From an uncultured Polaribacter sp. (GTDB lineage: Bacteria > Bacteroidota > Bacteroidia > Flavobacteriales > Flavobacteriaceae): a stretch of DNA of 48,933 nt. How positions within the stretch are numbered: the first letter of the stretch is position 1; every line of letters begins with the position of its first letter. The stretch lies in the NCBI GenBank assembly GCA_913050305.1, contig CAJXAS010000002.1, positions 1-48,933 on the forward strand, given 5' to 3'. A model generated the notes under the pieces. It did no database searches and was not told the DNA's origin. It was given only the letters and a program-made list of their open reading frames with translations. Of this stretch, positions 28,945 through 39,626 are shown piece by piece. The position numbers and the translations under genes were made by a program.

Positions 28945-30321
28945 TTATTGTTTTTCTTTTATTAACTTTAAAGTTAAGGAATTAAATCGAATGAATAATA
29001 AAACGGAAGCCGTAGTTAACCCCGCCAATAAACCTAACCAAATACCAAAACTACCATACATTTCTTCTTTACCTAAAAAATAAGAAACAGGAAAACCAAC
29101 AACCCAATACGAAATAAAAGTTAAAATAGTTGGTATTTTAACATCCTGAAGACCTCTTAAAGCTCCTAAAACAACTACTTGTATACTATCTGAAATCTGA
29201 AAGAAAGCAGCCGCTAATAACAAGTTCGATGCAATGCTAAGCACCTCCATATTATCTTTATAATTTGTAGTATCATTTAAATCTACATAAATATTTGGTA
29301 AGCTTTTATGAAAAACAAAGAACAATAATGCAAAGAATACAGCTAATAAAATACCCAACAAAAAGATAGAAAATGCAATTCTGCGCAACTCTTTATAATT
29401 TTGTAACCCTTTCTGGTTTCCTACTCTAATCATAGAGGCAACGCTTAGCCCCATTGCAACCATAAAAGTCATAGAAGATAAATTTAAAGCAATTTGGTTT
29501 GCGGCTTGAGAATTTTTACCTAACAAACCACTCAGCCATATTGCAGAAGTAAAAATGGCAACTTCGAAAAACATTTGCATAGCACTTAAAGAGCCAATGT
29601 TTACAATCTTTTTAATCATTGAGAGATCTAAAGTAAATAATTTTATATTTCTAACAATTTTACGAGAACGTTCTTTATAACGTAACAATATCCAAAGATA
29701 AGTAACCATTATTATTCTAGAAACTAGTGTACCGTATGCAGCGCCAACCATTCCCATTTCTGGAAAACCAAACTTTCCAAAAATTAAAAGGTAATTTAAA
29801 ACTACATTTATAATGTTTGCTATTAAAGTTGCATACATTGGGTATTTAGTCATAGACATACCGTCAGTAAACTGTTTAATTGCTTCGAAAATAACCAATG
29901 GTATTAAAGAAAATGCAACTAAATTTAAATACGGAATTGCCAATACTACTACTTCTTCTGGCTGTTGCATTAAATACATTAGTGGTTTCGAAAAGAAAAC
30001 CAGTAAAAAAAGTAGAATACCTAAAGTGGTGCATAAAAACAGACCATGTTTATAAGTAGATTTTGCTTGTTTAAAGTTATTAGAAGCATCGGCTTCTGCA
30101 ATTAACGGAGTAATTGCTGTAGAAAAACCAATACCAATAGACATAGCTATAAACATAAAACTATTACCCAAAGAAACTGCAGCTAGTTCTGCCGTTCCTA
30201 ATTGCCCCACCATAATATTATCTACAAAACTAACAAATGTATGACCCAACATCCCCAACATTACAGGGGCTGCTAGTTTCCAATTATATTTGAACTCAGA
30301 TGTATATTGATAAATATTCAA
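28945..30321 (-). CDS. MATE family efflux transporter
   Basis: 12-TM hydrophobic profile; APVMLGMLGHTFVSFVDNIMVGQLGTAELAAVSLG. Confidence 0.93.
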   Translation of the reverse strand: MNIYQYTSEFKYNWKLAAPVMLGMLGHTFVSFVDNIMVGQLGTAELAAVSLGNSFMFIAMSIGIGFSTAITPLIAEADASNNFKQAKSTYKHGLFLCTTLGILLFLLVFFSKPLMYLMQQPEEVVVLAIPYLNLVAFSLIPLVIFEAIKQFTDGMSMTKYPMYATLIANIINVVLNYLLIFGKFGFPEMGMVGAAYGTLVSRIIMVTYLWILLRYKERSRKIVRNIKLFTLDLSMIKKIVNIGSLSAMQMFFEVAIFTSAIWLSGLLGKNSQAANQIALNLSSMTFMVAMGLSVASMIRVGNQKGLQNYKELRRIAFSIFLLGILLAVFFALLFFVFHKSLPNIYVDLNDTTNYKDNMEVLSIASNLLLAAAFFQISDSIQVVVLGALRGLQDVKIPTILTFISYWVVGFPVSYFLGKEEMYGSFGIWLGLLAGLTTASVLLFIRFNSLTLKLIKEKQ

Positions 30322-30487
30322 TTTTTGATACTTTTTAAGGACTGCGAAAATACAAATAGTAAACAGAATAATACTTTTTTCGAACTATTTATAGTGTGAT
30401 AATAAAAGACAAAAAATTATTTATAGCTAAACACATTTATTTAGCAGTTTTGACTACTAATGTGTTCATAAATAATTTAATTATTCT

Positions 30488-30495
30488 TACTTTTG
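30488..30495 (+). promoter_or_regulatory. candidate -7 box TACTTTTG upstream of tpx
   Basis: Matches TAnnTTTG 24 nt before the preferred ATG at 30519. Confidence 0.4.
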
Positions 30496-30518
30496 AATTT
30501 AAACTAAATCTAAAAAAA

Positions 30519-31016
30519 ATGGCAGATATAACTTTAAAAGGAAACCCGATAAATACAATAGGAAATTTACCAAAAGTTGGTTCTAAAGCTTCAGAATTTT
30601 CATTGAAAACAGTAGCATTGGCTACAAATTCTTTGTCTGATTTTATTGGAAAAAATATAGTTTTAAATATTTTCCCTTCAGTAGATACAGGTACCTGTGC
30701 AACCTCTGTAAGAGAATTTAATAAACAAGCTGCCAAATTAGAAAATACTGTTGTTTTATGTATTTCTAAAGATTTACCTTTTGCTCAAGCTCGTTTTTGT
30801 GGTGCTGAAGGAATAGAAAATGTGGTAATGTTATCTGATTTTGCTAATGGAAGTTTTGGAAAAGATTATGGTTTAGAAATCACAAACGGACCATTAGCCG
30901 ACTTGCACTCTAGAGCAGTGATAGTTATAGATACAAACGGAAAAGTAGTTCACACAGAACAAGTACCTGATATTGTTGATGAACCAAATTATGAAGCAGC
31001 ATTAAACGCTATTTAG
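30519..31016 (+). CDS. tpx: thiol peroxidase
   Basis: MADITLKGNPINTIG, catalytic FPSVDTGTCATSVREFN; the track ORF start at 30396 is likely too early. Confidence 0.95.
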   Translation: MADITLKGNPINTIGNLPKVGSKASEFSLKTVALATNSLSDFIGKNIVLNIFPSVDTGTCATSVREFNKQAAKLENTVVLCISKDLPFAQARFCGAEGIENVVMLSDFANGSFGKDYGLEITNGPLADLHSRAVIVIDTNGKVVHTEQVPDIVDEPNYEAALNAI

Positions 31017-31020
31017 TTTT

Positions 31021-31401
31021 ATGAAGAATGCAAAAGATAGTTTTATTAGAGGAAGATTGCGCAGTTTAAAATTTGCTTTTAAAGGTGCATGGCTACTACT
31101 AACCACAGAAGACAGTATAAAAGCGCAAGTTCTCATGGCTGTTATTGTTACTGTTATGGGCTTCTGTTTTGATATATCTAATATAGAATGGATGCTTCAG
31201 TTTCTTGCCATTGGAATGGTTTTAGTGGCAGAAGCATTAAATACGGCCATTGAAAAAGTTGCTGATTTTGTGCATCCAGATTTTCATATTAAAATAGGTT
31301 TTATAAAAGATATAGCTGCAGGTGCACCAACGTTTGCAGGTATTATTTCTTTAATTCTTGCAGGGTTTATTTACATCCCAAAAATCAATTTACTATTTTA
31401 G
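31021..31401 (+). CDS. dgkA: diacylglycerol/undecaprenol kinase family
   Basis: EALNTAIEKVADFV signature, small multi-TM protein. Confidence 0.9.
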   Translation: MKNAKDSFIRGRLRSLKFAFKGAWLLLTTEDSIKAQVLMAVIVTVMGFCFDISNIEWMLQFLAIGMVLVAEALNTAIEKVADFVHPDFHIKIGFIKDIAAGAPTFAGIISLILAGFIYIPKINLLF

Positions 31402-31435
31402 CATAATAAACTTTAAAAAAATAAGATAATTATTA

Positions 31436-33901
31436 ATGGCTAAAAGAAAACCTAGCACAGAAAAGGCAGCAGAAAAACCTGAAAGAAAACCTAGTGTTTT
31501 CTCTTTTTTAAAAACGAAACAAACACAAACTATTTTCGGATTTTTTCTAATGTTGTTTTCTCTTTTTTTATGTATCGCTTTTGTTTCTTTCTTTTTTAAT
31601 TGGCAAGAAGATCAAAGCACAATTCACCAATTGTCTAATAGAGCAGTGAAAAGTGAAAATTTATTAGGTAAAATTGGTGCAAAATTAGGACATTTTTTTA
31701 TTCATAAAGGTTTTGGTATTGCTGCATTTATAATTTCTTTTCAGCTTTTTTCGACAGGATTTTCAATCTTACTCAAAAGAAAAATATCTAAAATAATTAT
31801 TTCTTGGAATTGGGGATTAACAGCAATGCTTCTAATTTCTATAAGTCTTGGATTTTTACATGAAAAATTTGCACTTATTTCTGGTATTATTGGTTTTGAA
31901 ATAAATCAATACTCGCAAGATTTTTTAGGTAAAACAGGACTAATTATACTTTTAATTTTCTTTTTTATAGCATACATTGTTGCACGTTATAAAGTTAATT
32001 TTGATGGACTTATAAATAGATTAAAACAAAAAAGAGAAGATAAAGACCAAATAGAAAAAGACGAATCTGTGGTTTCTATTGAAGAAGAGGCAACTAAATC
32101 TTTGGAAAAAAAAGACGTATTAATTGACAATTCTTTAAATTCAAGTGCTAATAATAAATCAGAATTTGAAAAATCTGTAATCGATTTAAAACCTACTATC
32201 TCTAAACATTCAGATGTAAAAGTAGAAAAAGAAGGAATTTCTTTAACCATTGAAGGGAACTTAGAACCCAATTTAAAAACAGAACCTTCTCCAGAAAAAG
32301 AATTAGAGACAATCGTAGAAATTGATGTTGCCATTAATAGAGAAGAAAAAAGTGTTGCAGAAAATTTATCAGATAAATTAGTAAAAGATTTTGGAGAGTT
32401 TGACCCCACTTTGGAGTTAGCAAACTTTAAATTTCCCACTTTTAATCTGTTAAAGCAATACAATGAGACAATCTCGATTGATCCTGAAGAATTAGAGGCC
32501 AATAAGGATAAAATTGTAGAAACTTTAAAAAATTATAAAATTGGTATTGCAGAGATTAAAGCAACCGTTGGACCCACAATTACTTTATATGAAATTGTAC
32601 CAGAAGCAGGAATTAGAATTTCTAAAATTAAAAACTTAGAGGATGACATTGCCTTATCTTTATCTGCCTTAGGCATCAGGATTATTGCACCAATTCCAGG
32701 AAAGGGTACTATCGGTATTGAAGTACCTAATAAAAAATCTACAATTGTTTCTATGCATTCTGTTATTTCTTCAAAGAAATTTCAAGAATCAGATATGGAA
32801 CTTCCTATTGCATTGGGAAAAACAATTTCTAATGAAACCTTTGTAGTAGATCTTGCAAAGATGCCACATCTGCTGATGGCAGGAGCTACTGGCCAAGGAA
32901 AGTCTGTTGGTTTAAATGCGGTATTAACCTCTTTATTATATAAAAAACATCCAGCTGAGGTTAAATTTATCTTAGTAGACCCAAAGAAAGTAGAATTAAC
33001 TTTATTTAATAAAATAGAGCGTCATTATTTAGCTAAATTACCAGACGTAGAAGAAGCAATTATAACAGATACAACCAAGGTTGTACATACCTTAAATTCT
33101 CTTTGTATAGAAATGGACAACCGTTATGATCTTCTAAAGAATGCAATGGTGCGTAATATAAAGGAATACAACACTAAGTTTAAAGCACGCAAATTAAATC
33201 CAAATGATGGGCATCAATTTTTACCATATATCGTTTTGGTTATTGATGAATTTGCAGACTTAATAATGACCGCTGGTAAAGAAATAGAAACGCCTATTGC
33301 GCGACTAGCACAGCTAGCTAGAGCTATTGGAATCCATTTAATTGTAGCAACACAAAGGCCTTCTGTTAACGTAATTACCGGTATTATCAAAGCAAATTTC
33401 CCTGCAAGAATAGCATTTAGAGTAACTTCTAAAATAGATTCTAGAACTATCTTAGATGCTGGAGGTGCAGATCAGTTGATTGGTAGAGGAGATTTATTAT
33501 ATACAGCAGGTAACAACCTTAGTAGAATACAGTGTGCCTTTGTAGATACACCTGAAGTTGAAAAAATCACAGACTATATTGGCTCTCAAAAAGCCTATGC
33601 CAATGCCTACCTTTTGCCAGAATACGTAGATGATGAAAGTGGCACAAGTATTGATATTGATATCGATGACCGAGACAAACTATTTAGAGATGCGGCAGAA
33701 ATTATTGTAACAGCTCAACAAGGTTCTGCCTCTCTTTTGCAAAGAAAGTTAAAACTTGGTTACAATAGAGCCGGTAGATTAATAGATCAATTAGAAGCCG
33801 CTGGAATTGTTGGTGGTTTTGAAGGAAGCAAAGCGAGACAAGTTTTAGTAGCAGATTTTGTAGCTTTAGATCAATTATTAGCAAACGAAAAAAATACATA
33901 A
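31436..33901 (+). CDS. ftsK: DNA translocase FtsK/SpoIIIE
   Basis: N-terminal TM domain, Walker A GATGQGKSVGLN, VLVIDEFADLI, C-terminal gamma winged helix. Confidence 0.96.
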   Translation: MAKRKPSTEKAAEKPERKPSVFSFLKTKQTQTIFGFFLMLFSLFLCIAFVSFFFNWQEDQSTIHQLSNRAVKSENLLGKIGAKLGHFFIHKGFGIAAFIISFQLFSTGFSILLKRKISKIIISWNWGLTAMLLISISLGFLHEKFALISGIIGFEINQYSQDFLGKTGLIILLIFFFIAYIVARYKVNFDGLINRLKQKREDKDQIEKDESVVSIEEEATKSLEKKDVLIDNSLNSSANNKSEFEKSVIDLKPTISKHSDVKVEKEGISLTIEGNLEPNLKTEPSPEKELETIVEIDVAINREEKSVAENLSDKLVKDFGEFDPTLELANFKFPTFNLLKQYNETISIDPEELEANKDKIVETLKNYKIGIAEIKATVGPTITLYEIVPEAGIRISKIKNLEDDIALSLSALGIRIIAPIPGKGTIGIEVPNKKSTIVSMHSVISSKKFQESDMELPIALGKTISNETFVVDLAKMPHLLMAGATGQGKSVGLNAVLTSLLYKKHPAEVKFILVDPKKVELTLFNKIERHYLAKLPDVEEAIITDTTKVVHTLNSLCIEMDNRYDLLKNAMVRNIKEYNTKFKARKLNPNDGHQFLPYIVLVIDEFADLIMTAGKEIETPIARLAQLARAIGIHLIVATQRPSVNVITGIIKANFPARIAFRVTSKIDSRTILDAGGADQLIGRGDLLYTAGNNLSRIQCAFVDTPEVEKITDYIGSQKAYANAYLLPEYVDDESGTSIDIDIDDRDKLFRDAAEIIVTAQQGSASLLQRKLKLGYNRAGRLIDQLEAAGIVGGFEGSKARQVLVADFVALDQLLANEKNT

Positions 33902-33934
33902 CCTTTTTTACTAAGATTACACATTTATTACATT

Positions 33935-34591
33935 ATGAAAAAAACAGGAATCTTATTTTTATCTCTTTTTATAGCGACAGTTACATTTGCACAAAGTGCA
34001 GAAAAAGCAAAATCTTTATTAGACGAAGTTTCAGCAAAAATGGGAGCTTATGAAAATATGTATATTGGTTTTAGCCAGACATTAAGTAATGAAGAAGCAG
34101 GAATAAAAGAAGGCGATGAACCCCCTATTAACGGTGAAATTAATTTAAAAGGAGAAAAATATAGTTTAAACTACTTGGGTAATCATTTTATCTATGATGG
34201 TGCAAAATTGTATGTAATTAATCATGATGAAAAAGAGATTTCCATTTCAGATAGCGATTTAAGTGACGATGATGGATTTATTTATCCTTCTAAACTATTA
34301 ACTTTTTACAAAGAAGGTTATACTTTAGAAATGGGAAAATTACAGAACATAAAAGGCAAAAATATTCAGTTTGTTACCTTAAATCCGATTGATAGTAATT
34401 CGGAAATCATAATGGTAGAGCTAGGTATAGATGTAAAGACTAAACATATTTACAAGCTAATTCAAACCGGTATAAACACTTCAAAAACAATGTTTACAAT
34501 TACTGAATTTAAAAAAAATGAAGATTTGTCTGAAAGTTTCTTTAGTTTAAATAAAACAAAATATTTAAGTGATAATTACACAATAGACTAA
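33935..34591 (+). CDS. lolA: LolA-like outer membrane lipoprotein carrier protein
   Basis: Signal peptide, LolA-fold-like sequence, located between ftsK and the LptF/G permease. Confidence 0.8.
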   Translation: MKKTGILFLSLFIATVTFAQSAEKAKSLLDEVSAKMGAYENMYIGFSQTLSNEEAGIKEGDEPPINGEINLKGEKYSLNYLGNHFIYDGAKLYVINHDEKEISISDSDLSDDDGFIYPSKLLTFYKEGYTLEMGKLQNIKGKNIQFVTLNPIDSNSEIIMVELGIDVKTKHIYKLIQTGINTSKTMFTITEFKKNEDLSESFFSLNKTKYLSDNYTID

Positions 34592-34651
34592 TACTGTCAA
34601 TTAACAGGATTTTAATAGCATATTTATATTTAAGAAACTACTTTTGCTATA

Positions 34652-36100
34652 ATGAAAATTTTAGATAAATACATCTTAAAAACATTCTTAGTACCTTTTC
34701 TAGCAACATTTTTAATTGTTTTATTTGTCTTAGTAATGCAATTACTTTGGCAGACTTTTGAAAGCATTGCTGGTAAAGGTATTAGTATTACTTTTATTCT
34801 AAAATTTTTATACTATACCTCACTTAGTATCATACCACAAGCATTGCCAATTGCAGTTTTATTATCTTCTATAATGGCTTTAGGAAGTTTAGGGGAAAAC
34901 TACGAGTTCGCAGCAGCCAAATCTGCAGGAATTTCTCTTCAAAGATTAGTAAGGCCTTTAATTTTTTTAACACTTTTTTTAAGTGGAATTAATTTCATCT
35001 TTTTAAATAATATTTTCCCATATGCTATTTTAAAGCAACAAAACCTGTACTACAATATAAAAAAGAAAAAACCCGCCTTGGCATTAATTCCCGGAAGTTT
35101 TAATAGCGATTTACCAAATTATCAAATTAAATTCGATGAAAAATATGGTAAAGAAAAAAACCTTTTAAAAAATGTTTTAATTTATGATTTAAGTTCTAGA
35201 AAAGGAAATCAGAAAGTAATAACTGCAGAAAGAGGTAAAATTATTTCTGAAGAAGGAAGTAGATATATGACATTTATTTTATACGATGGTTTTTATTATG
35301 AAGACCACACAAAGACGACAAGATCTCGTGTTAAAAAAGAGAAAATGCCAGCTTCCCAAGCAACTTTTAAAGAATATGAATTTAATATAGATATTTCTGA
35401 CCTTGTTGGTGATGGTTCTTTAGATGAAGAACGTTTCAAGAATAATTTTAAAATGCTGAGAATTAATCAACTTACAGACACCATTCCTATTTTGAAAACA
35501 GATTATAATGACATGCTAATGTCTAGGTCTAAATCTATTTCTTCCATTTCACAGTCCAAGTTACTATATAAATATCCAGATTCTTTAAAGCACGAGAATA
35601 TCGATACTATTAGTACCCTAGAAAATTTCCATTTAAAAGACCAAATAAGTATATTAAATGGTGCGAGAACGAAAATAAATAGTGCCGTTACTAATGTGAA
35701 AAATAATGTGAAAAGTGTAAAATGGAAACGGAAAACACTAAATTTTTTCGATTCTGAATACTATGGCCGAATTGCTTTGTCATTTTCTTGCCTCATTTTA
35801 TTTTTTATTGGTGCACCATTAGGCTCAATTATTAGAAAAGGTGGGTTTGGCTTGCCAATGATTTTAGCCATTGCTATTTATGTTATTTATTTCTTTGGAA
35901 ATACAATGGGTAAAAATTTGGCAGAAGAAAGTTCTATCTCCTCTTTACTAGGTTCTTGGATTTCTGCAATGGTGATGATTCCGTTTGGAATTTTTCTAAC
36001 AAGAAGAGCAACAAAAGACAAAGGGATATTTAATGTTGACAACATTCTATTACCTCTTAAAAAAATATTTCAAAAATTTATTCCCAAAAAAGACTTTTAA
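34652..36100 (+). CDS. LptF/LptG family permease
   Basis: MKILDKYILKTFLVPF start, N- and C-terminal TM bundles around a periplasmic domain. Confidence 0.88.
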   Translation: MKILDKYILKTFLVPFLATFLIVLFVLVMQLLWQTFESIAGKGISITFILKFLYYTSLSIIPQALPIAVLLSSIMALGSLGENYEFAAAKSAGISLQRLVRPLIFLTLFLSGINFIFLNNIFPYAILKQQNLYYNIKKKKPALALIPGSFNSDLPNYQIKFDEKYGKEKNLLKNVLIYDLSSRKGNQKVITAERGKIISEEGSRYMTFILYDGFYYEDHTKTTRSRVKKEKMPASQATFKEYEFNIDISDLVGDGSLDEERFKNNFKMLRINQLTDTIPILKTDYNDMLMSRSKSISSISQSKLLYKYPDSLKHENIDTISTLENFHLKDQISILNGARTKINSAVTNVKNNVKSVKWKRKTLNFFDSEYYGRIALSFSCLILFFIGAPLGSIIRKGGFGLPMILAIAIYVIYFFGNTMGKNLAEESSISSLLGSWISAMVMIPFGIFLTRRATKDKGIFNVDNILLPLKKIFQKFIPKKDF

Positions 36101-36104
36101 AAGT

Positions 36105-37250
36105 ATGACCTCTTTATCAAATAAAAAAAACACCCAACTTCACAATATTGCAGATGCAATTGCAGACGTAAGAGACGGAAAAGTAATAATTGTTGTTGAT
36201 GATGAAAACAGAGAAAATGAAGGCGATTTTCTAGCAGCTGCCGAAAAAGCAACTCCAGAAATGATTAATTTTATGGCCACGCACGGCCGTGGGTTAATTT
36301 GTGCACCTCTAACAGAAAACCGTTGTCAAGAATTAGGCTTAGGTATGATGGTAGAAAATAATACAGACCCTATGGAAACCGGATTTACAGTCTCTGTAGA
36401 TCTTCGCGGAAAAGGTGTTACAACAGGTATTTCTGCTGCAGATAGAGCACTAACCATACAATCTTTAATTAAAAAAGATACCAAGCCATTTGATTTAGCA
36501 AGACCCGGACATATTTTCCCATTAAAAGCCAAAGAAGGTGGCGTTTTAAGGAGAACAGGGCATACAGAAGCAGCCATAGATTTTGCGCGTTTAGCAGGTT
36601 TAGAGCCTGCAGGAGTTATTGTAGAAATAATGAATGAAGACGGAACAATGGCCCGCTTACCAGAACTTTTAAAGGTTGCAAAAAAGTTTGATATTAAAAT
36701 AGTTTCTATAGAAGATTTGGTAGCATATAGAATGGAACATGACTCTTTAATCGATAAAAAAGACGATTTTAACATCATTACACGATTTGGAGAATTTAGA
36801 TTGCGTGCTTATGAACAAACTACAAATAACCAAATTCATATTGCATTAACTAAAGGTTCTTGGTCAAAAGAAGAAGCGGTATTAACAAGAGTAAATTCTA
36901 CTTTAGTAAATAATGATATTTTAGGAACTTTAACCAATAACGCCGACAAGAAACTAGACCAAATGTTTCAAGTTATAAATGACGAAGGAAAAGGAGCTAT
37001 TCTTTTTGTGAATCAACAAAATCACTCTCAAAATTTAATTACCAGATTAAAAATCTTAAAAGAAAATCAAGAAGTTGGAAAAATAAAAGCTCCAGATATT
37101 AAATTAGATAACAGAGATTTTGGAATTGGTGCTCAAATTTTACATGATTTAAATATCAGTAAATTAAAATTAATAACAAACTCTAAGCAAACAAAAAGAG
37201 TTGGTATGATTGGGTATGGTTTAGAAATTGTAGATTATATAACGTATTAA
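36105..37250 (+). CDS. ribB: 3,4-dihydroxy-2-butanone 4-phosphate synthase with degenerate GTP cyclohydrolase II-like domain
   Basis: RibB motifs VVDDENRENEGDF, TGISAADRALTIQ, RRTGHTEAAIDFARLAG; C-terminal DNRDFGIGAQILHDL is RibA-like but the Zn-cysteine motif is absent. Confidence 0.93.
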   Translation: MTSLSNKKNTQLHNIADAIADVRDGKVIIVVDDENRENEGDFLAAAEKATPEMINFMATHGRGLICAPLTENRCQELGLGMMVENNTDPMETGFTVSVDLRGKGVTTGISAADRALTIQSLIKKDTKPFDLARPGHIFPLKAKEGGVLRRTGHTEAAIDFARLAGLEPAGVIVEIMNEDGTMARLPELLKVAKKFDIKIVSIEDLVAYRMEHDSLIDKKDDFNIITRFGEFRLRAYEQTTNNQIHIALTKGSWSKEEAVLTRVNSTLVNNDILGTLTNNADKKLDQMFQVINDEGKGAILFVNQQNHSQNLITRLKILKENQEVGKIKAPDIKLDNRDFGIGAQILHDLNISKLKLITNSKQTKRVGMIGYGLEIVDYITY

Positions 37251-37266
37251 TTTATTCATTAAAAAA

Positions 37267-37968
37267 TTAAATTATAACCTCTATTCCAGTTTGTAGCTCA
37301 ACAGGATCTTGGTTTTTCAGAAATAATCTTGCTGTGTGTTCTCCTTGAAGTATAATTTTATTATTTTCAATAGAAAGCCAACTACCCTCTCGCAGGCCCA
37401 AAACAGCGGTTTCATTAAAAACGTGAAACTCTTTAATTCTAGTCTCTCTAGTTTCTCCCATGTGTGTAGAACCTTTTTTGGGATCTAGATAATGTGCATT
37501 TATATTAAAAGAGAAGCATCCTAAAGTTTTAAAACTGGGCGGATACACAATTGGCATGTCGTTTGTGTTTTTCATATCAAGACCACAAATATTGCTTCCA
37601 GCACTTGTGCCTAAATATGGAATACCTCTTTCAATTGTTAATTTTAAATTATTTAAAAGATCGAGCTTATAAAGCTGATTTACTAACTCAAAGGTATTTC
37701 CTCCTCCAGTAAATATTGCCTCTGCATTTAGAATTGCTTCTTTCGGATTTTCATACTCATGAATTCCCTTTACATCCATATTTATTTTAGAAAATGCTTG
37801 CACCACTATAGCCGTATACGCATCATAAGAAAGGCCACCAGGCATTGCATACGGTATAAAGGTTACTGTATTTGCATTCTTAAAATGCACCTGTAAAACG
37901 GGTAATAAATAATCTAAATATCCACTTCCAAAAACAGTTGAAGTACTTGCAATAATCATTTTTTTCAT
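37267..37968 (-). CDS. pepE: dipeptidase E / peptidase S51 family
   Basis: FTGGGNTFELVNQLYKLDLL, catalytic GTSAGSNI. Confidence 0.9.
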   Translation of the reverse strand: MKKMIIASTSTVFGSGYLDYLLPVLQVHFKNANTVTFIPYAMPGGLSYDAYTAIVVQAFSKINMDVKGIHEYENPKEAILNAEAIFTGGGNTFELVNQLYKLDLLNNLKLTIERGIPYLGTSAGSNICGLDMKNTNDMPIVYPPSFKTLGCFSFNINAHYLDPKKGSTHMGETRETRIKEFHVFNETAVLGLREGSWLSIENNKIILQGEHTARLFLKNQDPVELQTGIEVII

Positions 37969-38252
37969 AAGTCAAAAATAAGAAAATTGTTTTATAAATA
38001 CCACTATAATGATAGATTACAATGCTATTAGTACAGTTTTAAGCACCTTATTCTATTGTGATAGATGCCACTCTTGAGATTAGTTTTTTCTTTCATAATT
38101 TAAGACGTACCAAATTTTAGGAATAGAACACAATTAATTTCCTCAAAAGATTCTTCTTAAATAAGATTGACCTTAAAAAAGAATTAGTTTTAACAGTTAT
38201 TTATTTACTTTTTTCACTAACTTTAAAATTGCTAAATAAAGATTTGTTGCTT

Positions 38253-39068
38253 ATGAAAAGTTACCTAATATTTAAAAAAACACTTGTTATATTTCTATTT
38301 TTATTAACTTTTACTTCTTTCTCTCAAGAAAGAAGAGCATTGGTTGTTGGAAAAATAGCAGATACTTTAACGGTTATTAAAAATGCAAATATTATCAATT
38401 TAAAAACTAATCAAGGTACTTTTTCTTCTGATAATGGAGATTTTAGGATGTTTGTTAAAAAAGGAGATTCTTTAAGAATTTCTTCGATTCAGCATATTAC
38501 AAAGTTTATCGTTATTAATAAAAACGATGTAAAGAATGCATCTATAAGTATAACATTAAGAGAGAATACAGTCGTTTTAGATACCTTCGAACTGAAAAGG
38601 CATAACTTATTTGGCAGATTGGGCGTCGATTCTAAAAATGCACCTACAAATAAAAAAGATTCTTTATTAAGAGATCGTATGGACTTCTCTAAAATAAACA
38701 TGAACGTTGTTGCACCTGAAGACCATATAGATAAAATGAAACCACCCACCAATAATGTAGACCCCACAGCCCGGTTTGCAGGCGTTGGTGCCACTACTGT
38801 TATTCCTTTTAAAGGCTCTGAACGTTTGTGGGCTTTAAGAAAAGAGTTGGCTAGAAAAAAGGCCTTTCCTTTCAAGATAATGTCAGAATTAGGAGAAAAA
38901 TTCTTTTTTGAACAATTAAAAATTCCTGTAGAAAAGTACTTTCATTTTTTAGGCTATTGTAACTCCTTAGGCATTGAAGAACTGCATAAAGACAAAAAAG
39001 TTTTAGAAATAATTAAAATTTTTCAATCTGAAAGTAAAACATACTTAGAAATTATAAAAAAAGAGTAA
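38253..39068 (+). CDS. carboxypeptidase-like regulatory domain protein (exported)
   Basis: Signal peptide, beta-sandwich-like VVGKIADTLTVIKNANIINLKTNQGTFSSDNGDFRMFVKKGDSLRISSI; ATG at 38253 preferred over the TTG at 38229. Confidence 0.7.
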   Translation: MKSYLIFKKTLVIFLFLLTFTSFSQERRALVVGKIADTLTVIKNANIINLKTNQGTFSSDNGDFRMFVKKGDSLRISSIQHITKFIVINKNDVKNASISITLRENTVVLDTFELKRHNLFGRLGVDSKNAPTNKKDSLLRDRMDFSKINMNVVAPEDHIDKMKPPTNNVDPTARFAGVGATTVIPFKGSERLWALRKELARKKAFPFKIMSELGEKFFFEQLKIPVEKYFHFLGYCNSLGIEELHKDKKVLEIIKIFQSESKTYLEIIKKE

Positions 39069-39097
39069 TTTGGCGCTGTAATTATTTTTATCATTTC

Positions 39098-39595
39098 ATG
39101 AAATTTAAAAAATATTTTTTACTTCTTTTAATCCTACCACTACTCTCCTTCTCGGCACATAAATATTATTTAAGTTTAACACAGATAAATTATAAAGAAG
39201 CGTCAAAATCTGTGCAAATAATTATTAATGTTTTTATGGATGACATTGAGACTGCTTTAAATAAAGATCATAGTATCGATTTGCAGCTTTCTACTAAAAA
39301 AGAGCTAAAAAACAACGATATTTATTTCGAAAACTATTTAAAAAAGGTATTACAATTTAAAATTAATAATACTTCAAGAGCTTTTCATTACGTAGGAAAG
39401 GAATATGAAGGGGATTTAGTCTATTTTTATTTAGAAATAGAAAATGTTTCTAAAGTCTCTTCCATTGAAGTTACCAATAAAATATTATTAAAACATTTTG
39501 ACAAACAAGAGAATTTAATCAAGTCTAAGGTTGGCACTACTAATAAAAGTGTTTTACTATCTAAAGACTATTATAAAGAAACATTAACTTATTAA
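39098..39595 (+). CDS. DUF6702-like exported protein
   Basis: Signal peptide, SAHKYYLSLTQINYKEASKSVQIIINVFMDDIETAL; family name from memory. Confidence 0.7.
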   Translation: MKFKKYFLLLLILPLLSFSAHKYYLSLTQINYKEASKSVQIIINVFMDDIETALNKDHSIDLQLSTKKELKNNDIYFENYLKKVLQFKINNTSRAFHYVGKEYEGDLVYFYLEIENVSKVSSIEVTNKILLKHFDKQENLIKSKVGTTNKSVLLSKDYYKETLTY

Positions 39596-39626
39596 AGTTA
39601 ATATTAATCAATTCAAATTTCAAATT

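Noticed and set aside
31987-32502. 171-aa minus ORF opposite ftsK
   Set aside because: Serine-rich translation is the expected antisense of the acidic, low-complexity FtsK linker.
36326-36778. 150-aa minus ORF opposite ribB
   Set aside because: Antisense shadow of highly conserved RibB coding sequence.
38489-38875. 128-aa minus ORF
   Set aside because: Antisense to the carboxypeptidase-like gene; no start context or motif.
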